In this document: positions 32,098 to 41,628 of the stretch, in pieces | How positions within the stretch are numbered: position 1 is the stretch's first letter | How the letters are laid out: each line of letters begins with the position of its first letter | Assembly: GCF_001613065.1 (NCBI RefSeq) | Contig: NZ_BDBQ01000001.1 | Span: forward strand, 434,001-498,000 | Reading direction: 5' to 3' | Origin: Nocardia miyunensis NBRC 108239 | Lineage (GTDB): Bacteria; Actinomycetota; Actinomycetes; Mycobacteriales; Mycobacteriaceae | Length of the DNA: 64,000 nucleotides | Position numbers and translations under genes: made by a program | Notes under the pieces: model-generated | What the model was told of the DNA's origin: nothing | Seen by the model: only the letters and a program-made list of their open reading frames with translations | The model's database searches: none

Positions 32098-33318
32098 TCA
32101 GCTCACCCGCGGGAAGTGGTACAGCTTTCGCGCGTTGAGTTCGACGATCTTGTGCGCTTCGTCGTCCGGGACCTCGGCGAGCAACTTCTCGGTGAACCGA
32201 CGGCTGTTGGGCCAGTTCGAATCCGAGTGCGGGTAGTCGCATTCCCAGGTGATGTTGTCGACGCCGATCTGGTGCCGACGCGACACACCCTCGAGGTCAT
32301 CGATGAAGCAGCCGTAGATGTTCCTCCGGAAGATGTCGGACGGCCGAACTTCCTTGTTCACATTCTGGTACCAGCGGTGCTTCTCCCATGTGAGGTCGAT
32401 GCGCTCGAGAAGATAAGGCATCCAACCGATTCCCCCCTCGGACAGTGCGACCTTCAGGTTCGGGAACTTGTAGAACACCGGCGAGAACAGCAGATCGGCG
32501 GTCGCGTCCATCGAATTGGTTCCGAACAGCGCGATCATCACGGCCATCGGCGCCTCGGGTGAAGTCATCGGAGCCTTGCCGGAGGATCCGAAGTGCATGC
32601 ACAGCGGCATCTTCGTCTCCTCGGCCGCGCGGAAGACCGGGTCCCAGTGATCGGTGTAGAAGGACGGCAGACCGAGCCCGACAGTGTTCTCCGGGAATGT
32701 GATCGCTTTGGCGCCCTTGGCGTGACAACGGTAGATCTCTTTCGCCGCCTCTTGTGGATCCCACAGGGGCAGAATGATGAGCGGGATGAAGCGATCGGGG
32801 GCGGTCGCGGCCCACTCGTCGAGATGGAAGTCGTTCCACGCCTGCACCGACAGCAGCGCGAGCTCGCTGTCCTTGTGGTCGATGAAGACCGTTCCGGCGA
32901 AGCGCGGAAACGACGGGAAGCACAACGCGGCCTGGACGCCGTCGATGTCCATGTCGGCGACACGCGCCTTCGGGTCGTAGCAGCCGGGGAGCATGTCGGA
33001 ATACCGGGTCGGATCCATGCCGTATTCCTGCGGCTTCTTGCCAGCGACGGCATTGAGGCCGATATTCGGGTAGATCTTGCCTTCGTACGACCAGACCTGA
33101 GCGACCTTGGCCTGCGCTGCACGACCGCCTTCACCACGCGCGGACGCGAGCAGCACCTTCGACAGACCTTCGTCGCCGCCACTGTTGCTCATGTCCATCT
33201 CGACGATCCGCGGCCCCTCCTCGTGGAACTTCGCGGGCAGACGATCCGTCCACACGTTCGGCGGTTCGATGAGGTGATCGTCCACCGAGATCAATTGCAT
33301 ATGGTCCTGAAGCGGCAC
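32098..33318 (-). CDS. Amidohydrolase 2-family protein (ACMSD-like metal-dependent hydrolase)
   Basis: A 406-residue TIM-barrel protein with GTG start 33318 and GGGAG 6 bases upstream. SVDDHLIEPPNVWTDRLP is the N-terminal D-x-H (here V-D-D-H) metal motif, ADMDIDGVQAALCFPSF, ITFPENTVGLGLPSFYTDHW, CMHFGSSGK and VDNITWECDYPHSDSNWPNS provide the histidine and aspartate metal ligands of the amidohydrolase_2 group. These enzymes hydrate, hydrolyse or decarboxylate carboxylated ring-derived compounds. It is preceded by a good candidate operator at 33404. Several such genes are common in steroid/terpenoid clusters of Mycobacteriales; function here unknown. Confidence 0.88.
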   Translation of the reverse strand: MPLQDHMQLISVDDHLIEPPNVWTDRLPAKFHEEGPRIVEMDMSNSGGDEGLSKVLLASARGEGGRAAQAKVAQVWSYEGKIYPNIGLNAVAGKKPQEYGMDPTRYSDMLPGCYDPKARVADMDIDGVQAALCFPSFPRFAGTVFIDHKDSELALLSVQAWNDFHLDEWAATAPDRFIPLIILPLWDPQEAAKEIYRCHAKGAKAITFPENTVGLGLPSFYTDHWDPVFRAAEETKMPLCMHFGSSGKAPMTSPEAPMAVMIALFGTNSMDATADLLFSPVFYKFPNLKVALSEGGIGWMPYLLERIDLTWEKHRWYQNVNKEVRPSDIFRRNIYGCFIDDLEGVSRRHQIGVDNITWECDYPHSDSNWPNSRRFTEKLLAEVPDDEAHKIVELNARKLYHFPRVS

Positions 33319-33699
33319 TATGGCTCCCTACGTGAATTGGATGACGGCTCTTGGGTGTCGCGTCATCCGATGTGTCAGTGTCCGAAGCATGAACAACAGC
33401 CAATCTGACAGTATGTCATCGTAGTGATGGCCATCACGAAGGTCAACGTATGCCGATCTCTACCTGCTGATTACTTGCCGTTTGCCATCGAATCGAGCTG
33501 CTCAGTCCAGCTTTGACATCGGTTTTTGTTATCTTTCTGACGCTTAATCCATATAACTGGTCGGCAGTGCCCAGGTACCGCCGGTCGAGTGCTCCGCCCG
33601 GTGTCGTCGGATTCACCTCGTCGCGACGAGCCGCATCTGGTCGTCGACCATGCCCACGACCTCGATCGCCGCCGCAGTGGAGGTTCAGGCTCGGCATGC
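33319..33699. other. Regulatory intergenic region with a gene remnant
   Basis: It holds the operator at 33404, a perfect palindrome GTGATGGCCATCAC at 33424-33437 and a second TCTGAC at about 33536. Near 33610-33680 the minus strand reads STAAAIEVVGMVDDQMRLV and a stop, which looks like the C-terminus of a lost gene that I cannot identify. Confidence 0.4.
33404..33418. promoter_or_regulatory. Candidate operator upstream of the amidohydrolase
   Basis: TCTGAC-AGTA-TGTCA, a near-perfect TGACA-N3-TGTCA inverted repeat, 86 bases before GTG 33318. Confidence 0.55.
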
Positions 33700-34657
33700 T
33701 CAGCCGACCTGTGCCGGATCTGTGTCTTCGATCGATTCGCCGTCCGCGACACCCGCCTCGGCCGCGAAATCGCGGATCCGCCAACGGACCGCGAACGCGA
33801 CAACCATCCCGAAGAACGCGCACGCGGCGGGAATCACGAAGGCCAGATTCATGCCGCTGCCGCTGTAGAGCGCATGACCTTGCGCGACGGTGGCGATATG
33901 TGAGTTGAGGACCGCGAAGACCACGACGGGAAGCACCGCGGACCCGGTGCTCGTGACCACGACGATCACGCTCGCAACCGACGCCTGCACCTGGGCGGGA
34001 ACCGCAGCGATCACCAGGTTGGGAACCGAGGAAACCCCGAGACCCATACCGAGGCCCACCAACGTCGCGAAGACAATCAGCAGCCCACGATTCCCATGCT
34101 CGACCGCGGCCAGCACCGCGCCCAACCCGATCAGTCCCAGGCCCAAGCCCAGGAGCATGCGAGCTTCGATGTAGCGCACCAACTTTCCGACGATGAAACC
34201 GCCCACAGCCAGCGCAATCCCGAACGCCGCCAAGATCGGCGCGAAACCGAAGGCGTTCAGACCCAAGCCATAGCCCAGGCCCAGCGCCGCAGGGGATAAC
34301 GCTTCGACATGATGGAGACCATCTTCCACTAGGAAGAAGCGGCCCCCAACCCGTGACGATTCATCATGAGCAACAGTTTTCGTTTGCCGTACATGTCGGC
34401 GAGCTTCCCGACCAGCGGGGAGATCACCGCGCCCACCAGCATGTACGCGGCCGACAACCAGGCACCCCTGCATCGTGTGGTACTGCGCCACGATACGTGG
34501 CAAACCCACGGCGACCATTGTCAGACTTGCGGGAACCACCTCCAGTACCAGCACCATCGAGACGAGGGATGCCAGCAGGCCGTGGCGTCCACCTGCCCTG
34601 CGGCACCGCTCTGGCGGCCTCTCGGCCGGAAACTTCGGAATCTATGGATGGAATCAT
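33700..34657 (-). pseudogene. MFS transporter, frameshifted and internally deleted
   Basis: The start ATG 34657 has an AAGGAAG box and MIPSIDSEVSGREAARAVP. A one-base excess shifts frame before LLASLVSMVLVLEVVPASLT; another, in a C-run at about 34465-34468 (G-run on the coding strand), separates IVAQYHTMQG from AWLSAAYMLVGAVISPLVG and LADMYGKRKLLLMM. Then several transmembrane segments are missing before LGYGLGLNAFGFAPILAAFG and the intact C-terminal helices, ending in a soluble tail EDTDPAQVG. The DRYGRR-like motif between TM2 and TM3 (KLADMYGKRK) identifies the major facilitator superfamily. The shifts plus the deletion make it a pseudogene. Confidence 0.85.
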
Positions 34658-34906
34658 GTGAGCTTCCTTGCTTTGCGCGTCTTGCGCGAGACTGTCGGCG
34701 GTCGCAGCAGGCGGATGTCGATGTGAGTGATCGCATGCGCGACCGGTCACCGGCGATCCGTTCGGAGGGAAACAGCGCCGTTCAACACCTGTCACGATGT
34801 GGGGAGACAGCGACCAGCACCGAAAAACGCCGACGACACCATCGCCGCACCGTTGGACCTCAGTGCCGCTACTTGCGGCCGCCGCGGAACCGCCTTCCTG
34901 CGGTCA

Positions 34907-36091
34907 TCAGCTGTCTCTTCGCAGCAGCATGCAACCGGCCTCGGGTCCGCCGCCGACTCCCACTGCGGCGATCTCGACATCCTTGGGGATCTGTCGATCT
35001 CCGCCCTCGCCCCATAGCTGGACGCAAGCCTCGTGCAGGAATCCGTAGCCGTGCAGTCGACCGGCCGACAGCTGTCCGCCATGCGGGTTGATCGGCAGGG
35101 CGCCGTCGAGTCGATAGCGCTCCTCGTTGTCGAGGAACTGACCGACCTTGCCGTGCTCGGCGAACCCGAAGGCCTCGATCCACTGCAGGGTCAGGTAACT
35201 GAAGCCGTCGTAGAGCGTGGCGAAATCGACGTTGTTCGGCGTCAGATCGGTGGTCGCCCACATCGAGGCGGCAGCGTCGAACGGCGCGGTAGTGGTGAAG
35301 TCGGCGCGCTGATCCCAGTTGTGGCGCTGGTACAGACCGGCACCGGCCGCCTCGATGGCGATCGGTGTGTTCTTCAGACCCGCCGATGCCTCGCGGCGCG
35401 AGACGATGATGGCGGTGGCACCGTCGCATGGCACGTCGCAGTCGTAGAGGCCCAACGGAGTTGAGATCATGCGGGCACCGAGGTAGTCGTCCATCGTCAT
35501 CGGAGTGCGGTAGATGGCGTTCGGGTTCAACCCCGCGTTGCGACGACTGTTGATGACAATCTTGCCCAGCTGTTCCCGGGTCAGTCCGAACTCCCACATA
35601 TACCGTTGGGCGAACATCCCGATCCAGTTCGCCGGCGAGGCCGCGCCGAAGGGCATCCGGAACTCCGAATGGCCGGACGCACGTGCCATTTTCGAGGTCA
35701 GTGCCGCTGCGCGTCCCGCCGCCTGCGCTGTTGCCTCCCACACCGAGCGGAAACACAGCACGTGTTCGGCGCGGCCCGAGGCCACTGCCGCTGCGGCGTC
35801 GAGCAATGTGCCGATCTGACCCGAGGTCTCGACACCACTGACGTGCCACCGCGTTCTGAGTCCGAAGGCGTCGCGCACATCGTGTGTGGTCGCCCCGACG
35901 AATCCGCCCTCCGCTGCCACCGGACCGGGATAGCTGGCCACCCCGTCGATGTCGTCGAACGACAAACCGGCGTGCTCCACCGCTCGCGCCGCCGCCTCGA
36001 GGGCGAGAGAGATTCCGGTGCGGCCGATTCGACGACCGATCTGCGACTGTCCGATACCCGTGATCACCGCACGGTTGTCCACGAAGGTCAT
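34907..36091 (-). CDS. Ltp-type thiolase-fold protein paired with DUF35
   Basis: A 394-residue lipid-transfer/SCP-x thiolase homologue. The N-terminus (AVITGIGQSQIGRRIGRTG, DDIDGVASYPGP) is typical. In place of the nucleophilic Cys there is VSGVETSGQ, as in Ltp2-like aldolases. The segments CDVPCDGATAIIV, ATLYDGFSYLTLQW (with the tyrosines implicated in retro-aldol cleavage) and NPHGGQLSAGRLHGYG are kept. It overlaps the DUF35 gene by 4 bases, the same gene order as in ltp2-type steroid operons, so the two proteins probably form a complex that removes a side-chain unit from a beta-hydroxyacyl-CoA. Confidence 0.88.
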   Translation of the reverse strand: MTFVDNRAVITGIGQSQIGRRIGRTGISLALEAAARAVEHAGLSFDDIDGVASYPGPVAAEGGFVGATTHDVRDAFGLRTRWHVSGVETSGQIGTLLDAAAAVASGRAEHVLCFRSVWEATAQAAGRAAALTSKMARASGHSEFRMPFGAASPANWIGMFAQRYMWEFGLTREQLGKIVINSRRNAGLNPNAIYRTPMTMDDYLGARMISTPLGLYDCDVPCDGATAIIVSRREASAGLKNTPIAIEAAGAGLYQRHNWDQRADFTTTAPFDAAASMWATTDLTPNNVDFATLYDGFSYLTLQWIEAFGFAEHGKVGQFLDNEERYRLDGALPINPHGGQLSAGRLHGYGFLHEACVQLWGEGGDRQIPKDVEIAAVGVGGGPEAGCMLLRRDS

Positions 36092-36501
36092 GCGGTCACC
36101 GGCCGGAAGAAAGGAATCGCCACATCGTCCTGTTCCTCGAAAACGACTTCGACCGCCATACCTATGTCAACCGAGTCGATGTCGACCTCGACCAAGCAGG
36201 TGGTGAGGCGGACGTCGGGTTGGTCGTCCAGCTCGACCGCCGCGATCACATACGGCGGCGGGAAGGCAGGGAGCCACGGGTGATGGTTGACCGTGAACGC
36301 CGCAACCTTGCCTTTGCCCGACGCGACCTCGGGGACGACGTCGAGACTGCGGCAACGCCAGCAGGCCCCGACGGGTGGATGGATCCACCCTCTGCATGCT
36401 TGGCACCGGGTGATGCGGAGTTCGCCGTCGAATCCACCGGTCCAGAACGCACGGGACTCTTCGGTCACGTCGGGGAGCACTCGACCCGAATCGTTTGACA
36501 T
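36088..36501 (-). CDS. DUF35 OB-fold/zinc-ribbon protein, partner of the Ltp protein
   Basis: A 137-residue DUF35 protein starting at ATG 36501 with TTGGAGG 8 bases upstream; an ATG two codons earlier would lie inside that box. CQACRGWIHPPVGACWRC provides the four-cysteine zinc ribbon (about residues 34-51), followed by an OB-fold ending FRPVTA. It is coupled to the thiolase by an ATGA overlap. In M. tuberculosis-like systems such a subunit binds CoA and activates Ltp2. A candidate operator sits 100 bases upstream (36603). Confidence 0.9.
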   Translation of the reverse strand: MSNDSGRVLPDVTEESRAFWTGGFDGELRITRCQACRGWIHPPVGACWRCRSLDVVPEVASGKGKVAAFTVNHHPWLPAFPPPYVIAAVELDDQPDVRLTTCLVEVDIDSVDIGMAVEVVFEEQDDVAIPFFRPVTA

Positions 36502-36602
36502 GTACATCCTCCAATGCCTTCCGTTCGGCGCCGGCGCGGCTGGTGATCCATGCCGCCCTCGAGACTGCGAGTGATTCCGGTCACCGTGGACGAAGACTAA
36601 CA

Positions 36603-36620
36603 TCTGATGGTCATGTCCAC
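36603..36620. promoter_or_regulatory. Candidate operator upstream of DUF35/Ltp
   Basis: TCTGAT-GGTCA-TGTCCAC, one mismatch in the left half, about 100 bases before ATG 36501. Confidence 0.45.
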
Positions 36621-37036
36621 GTAAGTGGCCAGACAATACTGCATATGACTAGCTCTGAAGACCGAGAAGCTGCTCACTACGGCCACGCACTCTGACACAC
36701 GTGTGCATATTCTCCAGTAGACCGGATCCAGCCGCACACTCGGAGGCGCGCCCTAGGCACCGGTTACTGCGACGATCTGCATACCGGCGTCAGATACAGC
36801 TGATCATCCATGTGGCGGCACGCGTTGTGATACTAGATTTCTCGCGCATACATCCGACCAGGAAATGCCCGACTCGCCACCATGCCGGTGGCCCAACTTC
36901 CGCACAGACATAGCCGCCAGTAGGGCAGATATCCACTCGAACTGCGCACTTACCGGCGGGATTCGGCGTTGCGCGTCCCGTCGGCGACGATTCACCCAAC
37001 TCCTGTGACTGTGACCACATGCGGGCGCGGGCCGTT

Positions 37037-37053
37037 ATGTACACTAAGTCAGA
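37037..37053. promoter_or_regulatory. Candidate operator upstream of the CaiB-type CoA transferase
   Basis: On the minus strand TCTGAC-TTAG-TGTACA. It shares the TGTACA arm with the sites at 18443 and 58076. It is about 95 bases before GTG 37146. Confidence 0.5.
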
Positions 37054-37145
37054 TGCTTTCGGCAGCTGGCATCCGAACAGCCCCCAGCGCCTCCGCGCCC
37101 GCGTTCCGATCCACTGCTCCAGTTCTTTCGAAAGGATGCTCTCTC

Positions 37146-38360
37146 GTGGTCGGTGTAATGAACGGAATCCGAGTCGTCGAGGTCGCGGCGTGGACCTATG
37201 TACCGGTGGCAGGCGCGATCCTGACGGAGTGGGGCGCCGACGTGCTGAAGATCGAGCATCCCGAGACCGGGGACCCACAGCGTGGCCTGGTCAGCTCCGG
37301 GCTCATCCCCGCCGGTGGCGTCAACCACATGTTCGAACTGCCCAACCGTGGAAAGCGCAGCGTCGCACTGGATTTGAAGACCGAGGAGGGCCGCGACCTG
37401 CTGATGAAGATCGTCGCCACCGCCGACGTCTTCCTCACCAACTTCCGCCCCGGCGCCCGCAAGAAGCTTCGCATCGATGTCGAGGACGTACGCGCACACA
37501 ACAACAAGATCATCTACGTCCGCGGATCGGCAGCCGGGCAACGCGGCGAGGAGTCCGAACGTGGCGGGTATGACATGACCTCGTTCTGGTCCCGTAGCGG
37601 TGCCGCCGACAATGTCAGCCCCGATGAACTGGGATACGCGGTCACCATGCCCGGGCCGGCATTCGGAGACACCCTCGGTGGCCTGACACTCGCGGGGGCG
37701 ATTTCCTCGGCGCTGTTTCATCGTGAGCGGACCGGCGAAGCACTGACTGTCGACGGTTCACTGCTCGCGCTCGGCGCATGGGCAATGGGAGCGACGATCG
37801 CCGGTGCGCATGCGTTCGGACTCGACCGATACCCGAAGACCGTTCCCGCGACCGCGGCGAACCCCCTCGTCAACAGCTATCGGACCGCCGACGGCCGATC
37901 GATCGCGATCGTCATGCTCGAATCCGACCGATACTTCCCGGAACTCATGCGAGTGCTCGAGAGCCCGGAACTGATCGATGACCCACGGTTCGCCAGCCAC
38001 GCACTGCGCGGGCAGAACCACGTCGCGCTTGTCGAAGTGCTCGCCGCGGGTTTCGCGAAGAAGACCCTCGAGGAATGGCGGTTCGCGCTGAAGGACATCG
38101 ACGGTTCCTGGTCAGTGGTACAGACTCCCCGCGAGGTGGTCACCGACCCCCAGGTCGAAGCCAACGACTATATCGCCGACGTCACCGATGCCAACGGAAC
38201 CGACTTCAAACTCGTATCCGCGCCAGTGCAGTTCAACGAGAAGCCCGGTGATGTCAAGCGCGCGCCCGAACACGGCGAACACACCGATCAGGTACTCGAG
38301 GAGATCGGACTGTCGATGGACGAAATCGTCGAACTCAAGGTGAGCGGAGCCGTCCTCTGA
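37146..38360 (+). CDS. CaiB/BaiF-family CoA transferase
   Basis: A 404-residue class III CoA transferase. GTG 37146 has AAAGGA at a good distance; ATG 37158 is an alternative. GIRVVEVAAWTYVPVAGAIL is the N-terminal Rossmann-like start, LTEWGADVLKIEHPETGDP and FELPNRGKRSVALDLKTEEGR are family segments, and the catalytic Asp of formyl-CoA transferase-type enzymes lies in GGYDMTSFWSRSGA. It should move CoA between carboxylic acids, perhaps loading a pathway intermediate without ATP. It stands alone behind its own candidate operator at 37037. Confidence 0.9.
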   Translation: MVGVMNGIRVVEVAAWTYVPVAGAILTEWGADVLKIEHPETGDPQRGLVSSGLIPAGGVNHMFELPNRGKRSVALDLKTEEGRDLLMKIVATADVFLTNFRPGARKKLRIDVEDVRAHNNKIIYVRGSAAGQRGEESERGGYDMTSFWSRSGAADNVSPDELGYAVTMPGPAFGDTLGGLTLAGAISSALFHRERTGEALTVDGSLLALGAWAMGATIAGAHAFGLDRYPKTVPATAANPLVNSYRTADGRSIAIVMLESDRYFPELMRVLESPELIDDPRFASHALRGQNHVALVEVLAAGFAKKTLEEWRFALKDIDGSWSVVQTPREVVTDPQVEANDYIADVTDANGTDFKLVSAPVQFNEKPGDVKRAPEHGEHTDQVLEEIGLSMDEIVELKVSGAVL

Positions 38361-38953
38361 CAGCTGCCGCCCCGTAACGTGACGTACCGCTGGTACTGAT
38401 CGACGTTCGGACTCTGCCGGCCGCCCTGGCATCGACGACCATCGTGAGGTCACTTCCCGTGATGACAGTCGATCCCGGGGCGGGTCGGCCGACGTACGCT
38501 CGGTTTGCCGCGTCGTTGTTGCTCACCACGACCGTCAGTCCGAGAATCCGGGCGCGCTCCCAGACCGCCTCTCGCACACCCGATTGCTGCTCGCGGCAAT
38601 CGGGTGCTTGTCGTCTCATCGTTGTACGCGGGACTCTCCCCCACTGCCGGAATGTCGACCTCCGTTCGCACGCTCGGGGGCCGGAGCGGGTGGGTCACCG
38701 CCGTAGGTCCGGTGCGTTCGGCAGACCTCCTGCGATTCGGGCGAATTGGCGGCGACGATCCGCGACCCCTTCCTGCAATGCGTTCCGGTGGCGATCATCG
38801 GGTCGGTGGCGGCGGCACTGCTTCCGAATAGTCCGTTCGGTACCGATACCGGACTCGAACGCGCGGCCACGGAACCACTCCCGAGTCCGGAAACCTCAGA
38901 GCCCCTGCTGCTTCCGAGAGAAAAGCGGCAGGGGCTCATGCGTCCGGTTTCGA
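38361..38953. other. Non-genic stretch with coding-like remnants
   Basis: No intact gene. On the minus strand two pieces look like former coding sequence: EAVWERARILGLTVVVSN followed by AYVGRPAPGSTVITGSD (about 38410-38600), and NALQEGVADRRRQFARIAGG with a stop (about 38705-38810). I cannot assign either to a family. The end holds the ADH terminator hairpin. Confidence 0.4.
38899..38937. terminator. Terminator hairpin after the alcohol dehydrogenase
   Basis: A perfect 10-base stem, GAGCCCCTGC and GCAGGGGCTC, lies 16 bases beyond the stop of the minus-strand gene 38954. A T-run is absent. Confidence 0.65.
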
Positions 38954-40087
38954 CTACACCACGGATGCCTCCGCAGCGGTGTAGCTGAGCACGCCGCGGA
39001 TGTTACGGCCGGCGCGCATGTCGTCATAACCGTCATTGACCTTCTCGAGCGGGTAGGTCCGAGTGACCATCGCGTCGAGGTCCACCGAACCCGCACCCCA
39101 CAGTTCGAGAACCTTCGGGATGTCGCCACGGGGATTCGCCGAACCATAGAGACTTCCTACGATCTGCTTCTCCTGCAGTGTCAGATCCATCAGATTCGCG
39201 GACACCTCGCGCTCGAGCATGGGATGGATGTTGGTGACGACCAACCGGCCACGCTTGGCGATCATCGCGAGGGCCTTCGACACCAGGCTGCCCTCACCGA
39301 CACCCATGGCCGTGATGAACTTGTCCGCGCCACGATTCCAGGTAGCCTCTGCGACAACCGCTTTGGCCTCTTCCCAAGACGCCGCCACATGAGTGGCGCC
39401 CATCTTCAGTGCCATCTCCCGCTTGAACTCGTTGGGGTCGATCGCCGTGATCGTGCGCGCACCGGCCAGCCTCGCGCCCTGGATCGCCGCGGCACCGATA
39501 CCACCGACACCGGCCACGACCACTGTTTCACCAGGCCGGACGTCCGCGGTGTAGACCGCAGATCCCCACCCGGTGATGAACCCGCATCCCAGCAGGCACG
39601 CGCGGTCCAGCGCGTGGTGCGGGTCGATCTTGATGCAGCTGGCTTCGTTCACGACGGTGTGCTTGGCGAAGGAACCGATGCCACAGGCCAGCGCCAGATC
39701 CTGCTCACGGATGTGGTGGCGCGCCGTCCCGTCCTGAATCTGCTTGCCGCTGTATATCTTCGCACCGAGATCGCACAGGTTCTGATGCCCTGTCGAACAT
39801 GAGGGACACCGTCCGCAGGATGGGATGAAACTGAATACGACATGGTCACCCGGCTCGATCCACGACACGTGCGACCCCACCGCTTTCACGACGCCCGCAC
39901 CTTCGTGTCCACCGATGCACGGCAATGCGAACGGCATGTCACCGGTCACTATGTGCTCATCCGAGTGGCACATTCCCGATGCGTGCAACTCGACGAGCAC
40001 TTCCTGTTCCTTCGGCGCATCGAGTTCGATCGTCTCGATCGACCAGGGCGAATTGCGTTCCCACAGAACGGCTGCCTGGGTCTGCAT
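38954..40087 (-). CDS. NDMA-dependent-type zinc alcohol dehydrogenase
   Basis: A 377-residue medium-chain zinc dehydrogenase; ATG 40087 has GGAAGGAC upstream. Catalytic zinc ligands Cys40 (ASGMCHSDE) and His61 (GGHEGAG) and the structural zinc cysteines 91, 94, 97 and 105 (SCGRCPSCSTGHQNLC) are all present, and VVAGVGGIGAAAIQGARLAG binds a tightly held NAD. The overall sequence (AAVLWE, CDLGAKIYSG, LLGCGFITGWGSAVY) matches the N,N-dimethyl-4-nitrosoaniline-dependent group that needs mycofactocin as its external electron acceptor. It follows an aldehyde dehydrogenase gene (40119) by 31 bases, so an alcohol would be taken to an acid by the pair. Confidence 0.92.
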   Translation of the reverse strand: MQTQAAVLWERNSPWSIETIELDAPKEQEVLVELHASGMCHSDEHIVTGDMPFALPCIGGHEGAGVVKAVGSHVSWIEPGDHVVFSFIPSCGRCPSCSTGHQNLCDLGAKIYSGKQIQDGTARHHIREQDLALACGIGSFAKHTVVNEASCIKIDPHHALDRACLLGCGFITGWGSAVYTADVRPGETVVVAGVGGIGAAAIQGARLAGARTITAIDPNEFKREMALKMGATHVAASWEEAKAVVAEATWNRGADKFITAMGVGEGSLVSKALAMIAKRGRLVVTNIHPMLEREVSANLMDLTLQEKQIVGSLYGSANPRGDIPKVLELWGAGSVDLDAMVTRTYPLEKVNDGYDDMRAGRNIRGVLSYTAAEASVV

Positions 40088-40118
40088 GAATGTCCTTCCA
40101 ACGAAAATGTGGGGTGAA

Positions 40119-41555
40119 TCAGAGAATGATCGATCGAGGCTCGACGAATCCGTCGATACCTTCGGGACCACCCTCACGGCCGATGCCCGACTGCTTGAAT
40201 CCCCCGAAGGGAGATCCGAAGTCGATTGGCCCCGGCGAGTTGATGGACACCGATCCGACGCGCAGTCGCGCCGCCACGCGCGCAGCCCGTGCACGATCGG
40301 CGGACCACACCGCTGCGGCAAGTCCGTAGTCGGAATCGTTGGCCTGCGCCACGGCGTCGTCGTCGTCCCGATAGGCGATCACCACCGCCACCGGACCGAA
40401 CAGTTCCGCTCGAGCGATCTCGGCACGATTGTCGACATCGGCAACGATCGTCGGCGCGACGAACCATCCCGAATCCAGCCCCTCCGGCCGGACGCCGCCG
40501 GCGACTACGCGCGCACCGTCCGATTGTGCTCGAGCGACAACGTTCTCTATGCGGTCGCGCGCAGCACGATTGATGACCGGGCCGACCTGCGTCGCTCGAT
40601 CGGCGGGATCGCCGACCTTCATCCGCCCTGCAGCGGCTCCCAGAGCGTCGACAACCTCGTCGTACCGAGACTCGGGTACCAGAATGCGAGTCTGAGCGAC
40701 GCAGATCTGGCCGTTGTTCGCCATCACACCGGTGACGAGCCCACCCACCGTCTCGTCGTCGAGGACTACGTCGTCCAGCACGACGGCGGCGGATTTACCA
40801 CCCAGTTCCAGGACACACCGACGAACGTCCGCAGCGCAGGCCGCACCGATCTTCTTTCCTGCCGCGGTGGACCCGGTGAAGCTGATCTTGTCCACACCGT
40901 GGTGCGACACCAGCGCTTCACCCGTCTCGATGCCCCCGGAGACGATGTTGATCACGCCGTCGGGCAGGCTCGCTGCCTCGATAGCCTCGGTGAGCATCGA
41001 CAGGGCGAGAGGAGCTTCGGGCGATGGCTTGAGTACTACGGTGCAGCCTGCGGCGAGCGCGGGCGCAAGCTTGAGCGCGGCGGTGAACAACGGCGCGTTC
41101 CACGGAAGAATCGCACCGACCACACCCACCGCAAGCCGCTGCACCAGCACCTGCCCGCCCATGGCGGAGGGGCGAGTGTCCTCGAAAACGAAGTCTTCGG
41201 TGATCTTCTGGTAAGTCCGCAACACACCGATGGTCACGCCGATTTGACCGAACGAGGCCCACTTCCGTGGTGATCCCACCTCCGCGGACACGACATCGGC
41301 CAAGGCACTCGATCGTGCCTGGATCTCGTCGGCCAATCGACCGATCGCAGCGGCACGTTCGGCTGCGGTGGTCGATGCCCATGGTCCGACGGTCCCCGCC
41401 TGATGCGCCGCGTCGACCGCGGCATCGACGTCGTCCGTCGTCGCGGCGGTGACGTGGCCCAGGACGGAGCCGTCCGCGGGGGAACACACCGCTATCCGTT
41501 CACCGGTGCCTGCCCGCCACTTGCCGCTGATGTAGGCGCCGTCGTAATCGTGCAC
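40119..41555 (-). CDS. Aldehyde dehydrogenase
   Basis: A 478-residue ALDH from GTG 41555, which is preceded by GAGAGG; the 15 codons upstream lack family similarity. Glu250 (CVLELGGKSA) and nucleophile Cys285 (NNGQICVAQTR) are in place, along with LPWNAPLFTAALKLAPAL, FTGSTAAGKK and ELFGPVAVV. It shares an operon with the NDMA-type alcohol dehydrogenase and should complete oxidation of a primary alcohol to the carboxylate. It is controlled, by position, from the strong candidate operator at 41612. Confidence 0.92.
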   Translation of the reverse strand: MHDYDGAYISGKWRAGTGERIAVCSPADGSVLGHVTAATTDDVDAAVDAAHQAGTVGPWASTTAAERAAAIGRLADEIQARSSALADVVSAEVGSPRKWASFGQIGVTIGVLRTYQKITEDFVFEDTRPSAMGGQVLVQRLAVGVVGAILPWNAPLFTAALKLAPALAAGCTVVLKPSPEAPLALSMLTEAIEAASLPDGVINIVSGGIETGEALVSHHGVDKISFTGSTAAGKKIGAACAADVRRCVLELGGKSAAVVLDDVVLDDETVGGLVTGVMANNGQICVAQTRILVPESRYDEVVDALGAAAGRMKVGDPADRATQVGPVINRAARDRIENVVARAQSDGARVVAGGVRPEGLDSGWFVAPTIVADVDNRAEIARAELFGPVAVVIAYRDDDDAVAQANDSDYGLAAAVWSADRARAARVAARLRVGSVSINSPGPIDFGSPFGGFKQSGIGREGGPEGIDGFVEPRSIIL

Positions 41556-41611
41556 TTTCGATACCTCTCGATCGGCCACGGCGGCACACACCGCAGCCAC
41601 CGAACCTCGAT

Positions 41612-41628
41612 TCTGGCAGTAATGTCAC
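41612..41628. promoter_or_regulatory. Candidate operator upstream of ALDH/NDMA-ADH
   Basis: TCTGGC-AGTAA-TGTCAC, 57 bases before GTG 41555, overlapping the last codon of the preceding LLM gene. It is the site most like the one at 16533, also in its flanks. Confidence 0.6.

Larger units (their letters stand above)
36502..37145. other. Divergent intergenic region without a gene
   Basis: About 640 bases between the DUF35 operon (-) and the CoA transferase (+). It contains two candidate operators (36603, 37037). No frame looks coding, the AT content is locally higher than in the genes, and I recognise no RNA. Confidence 0.6.
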
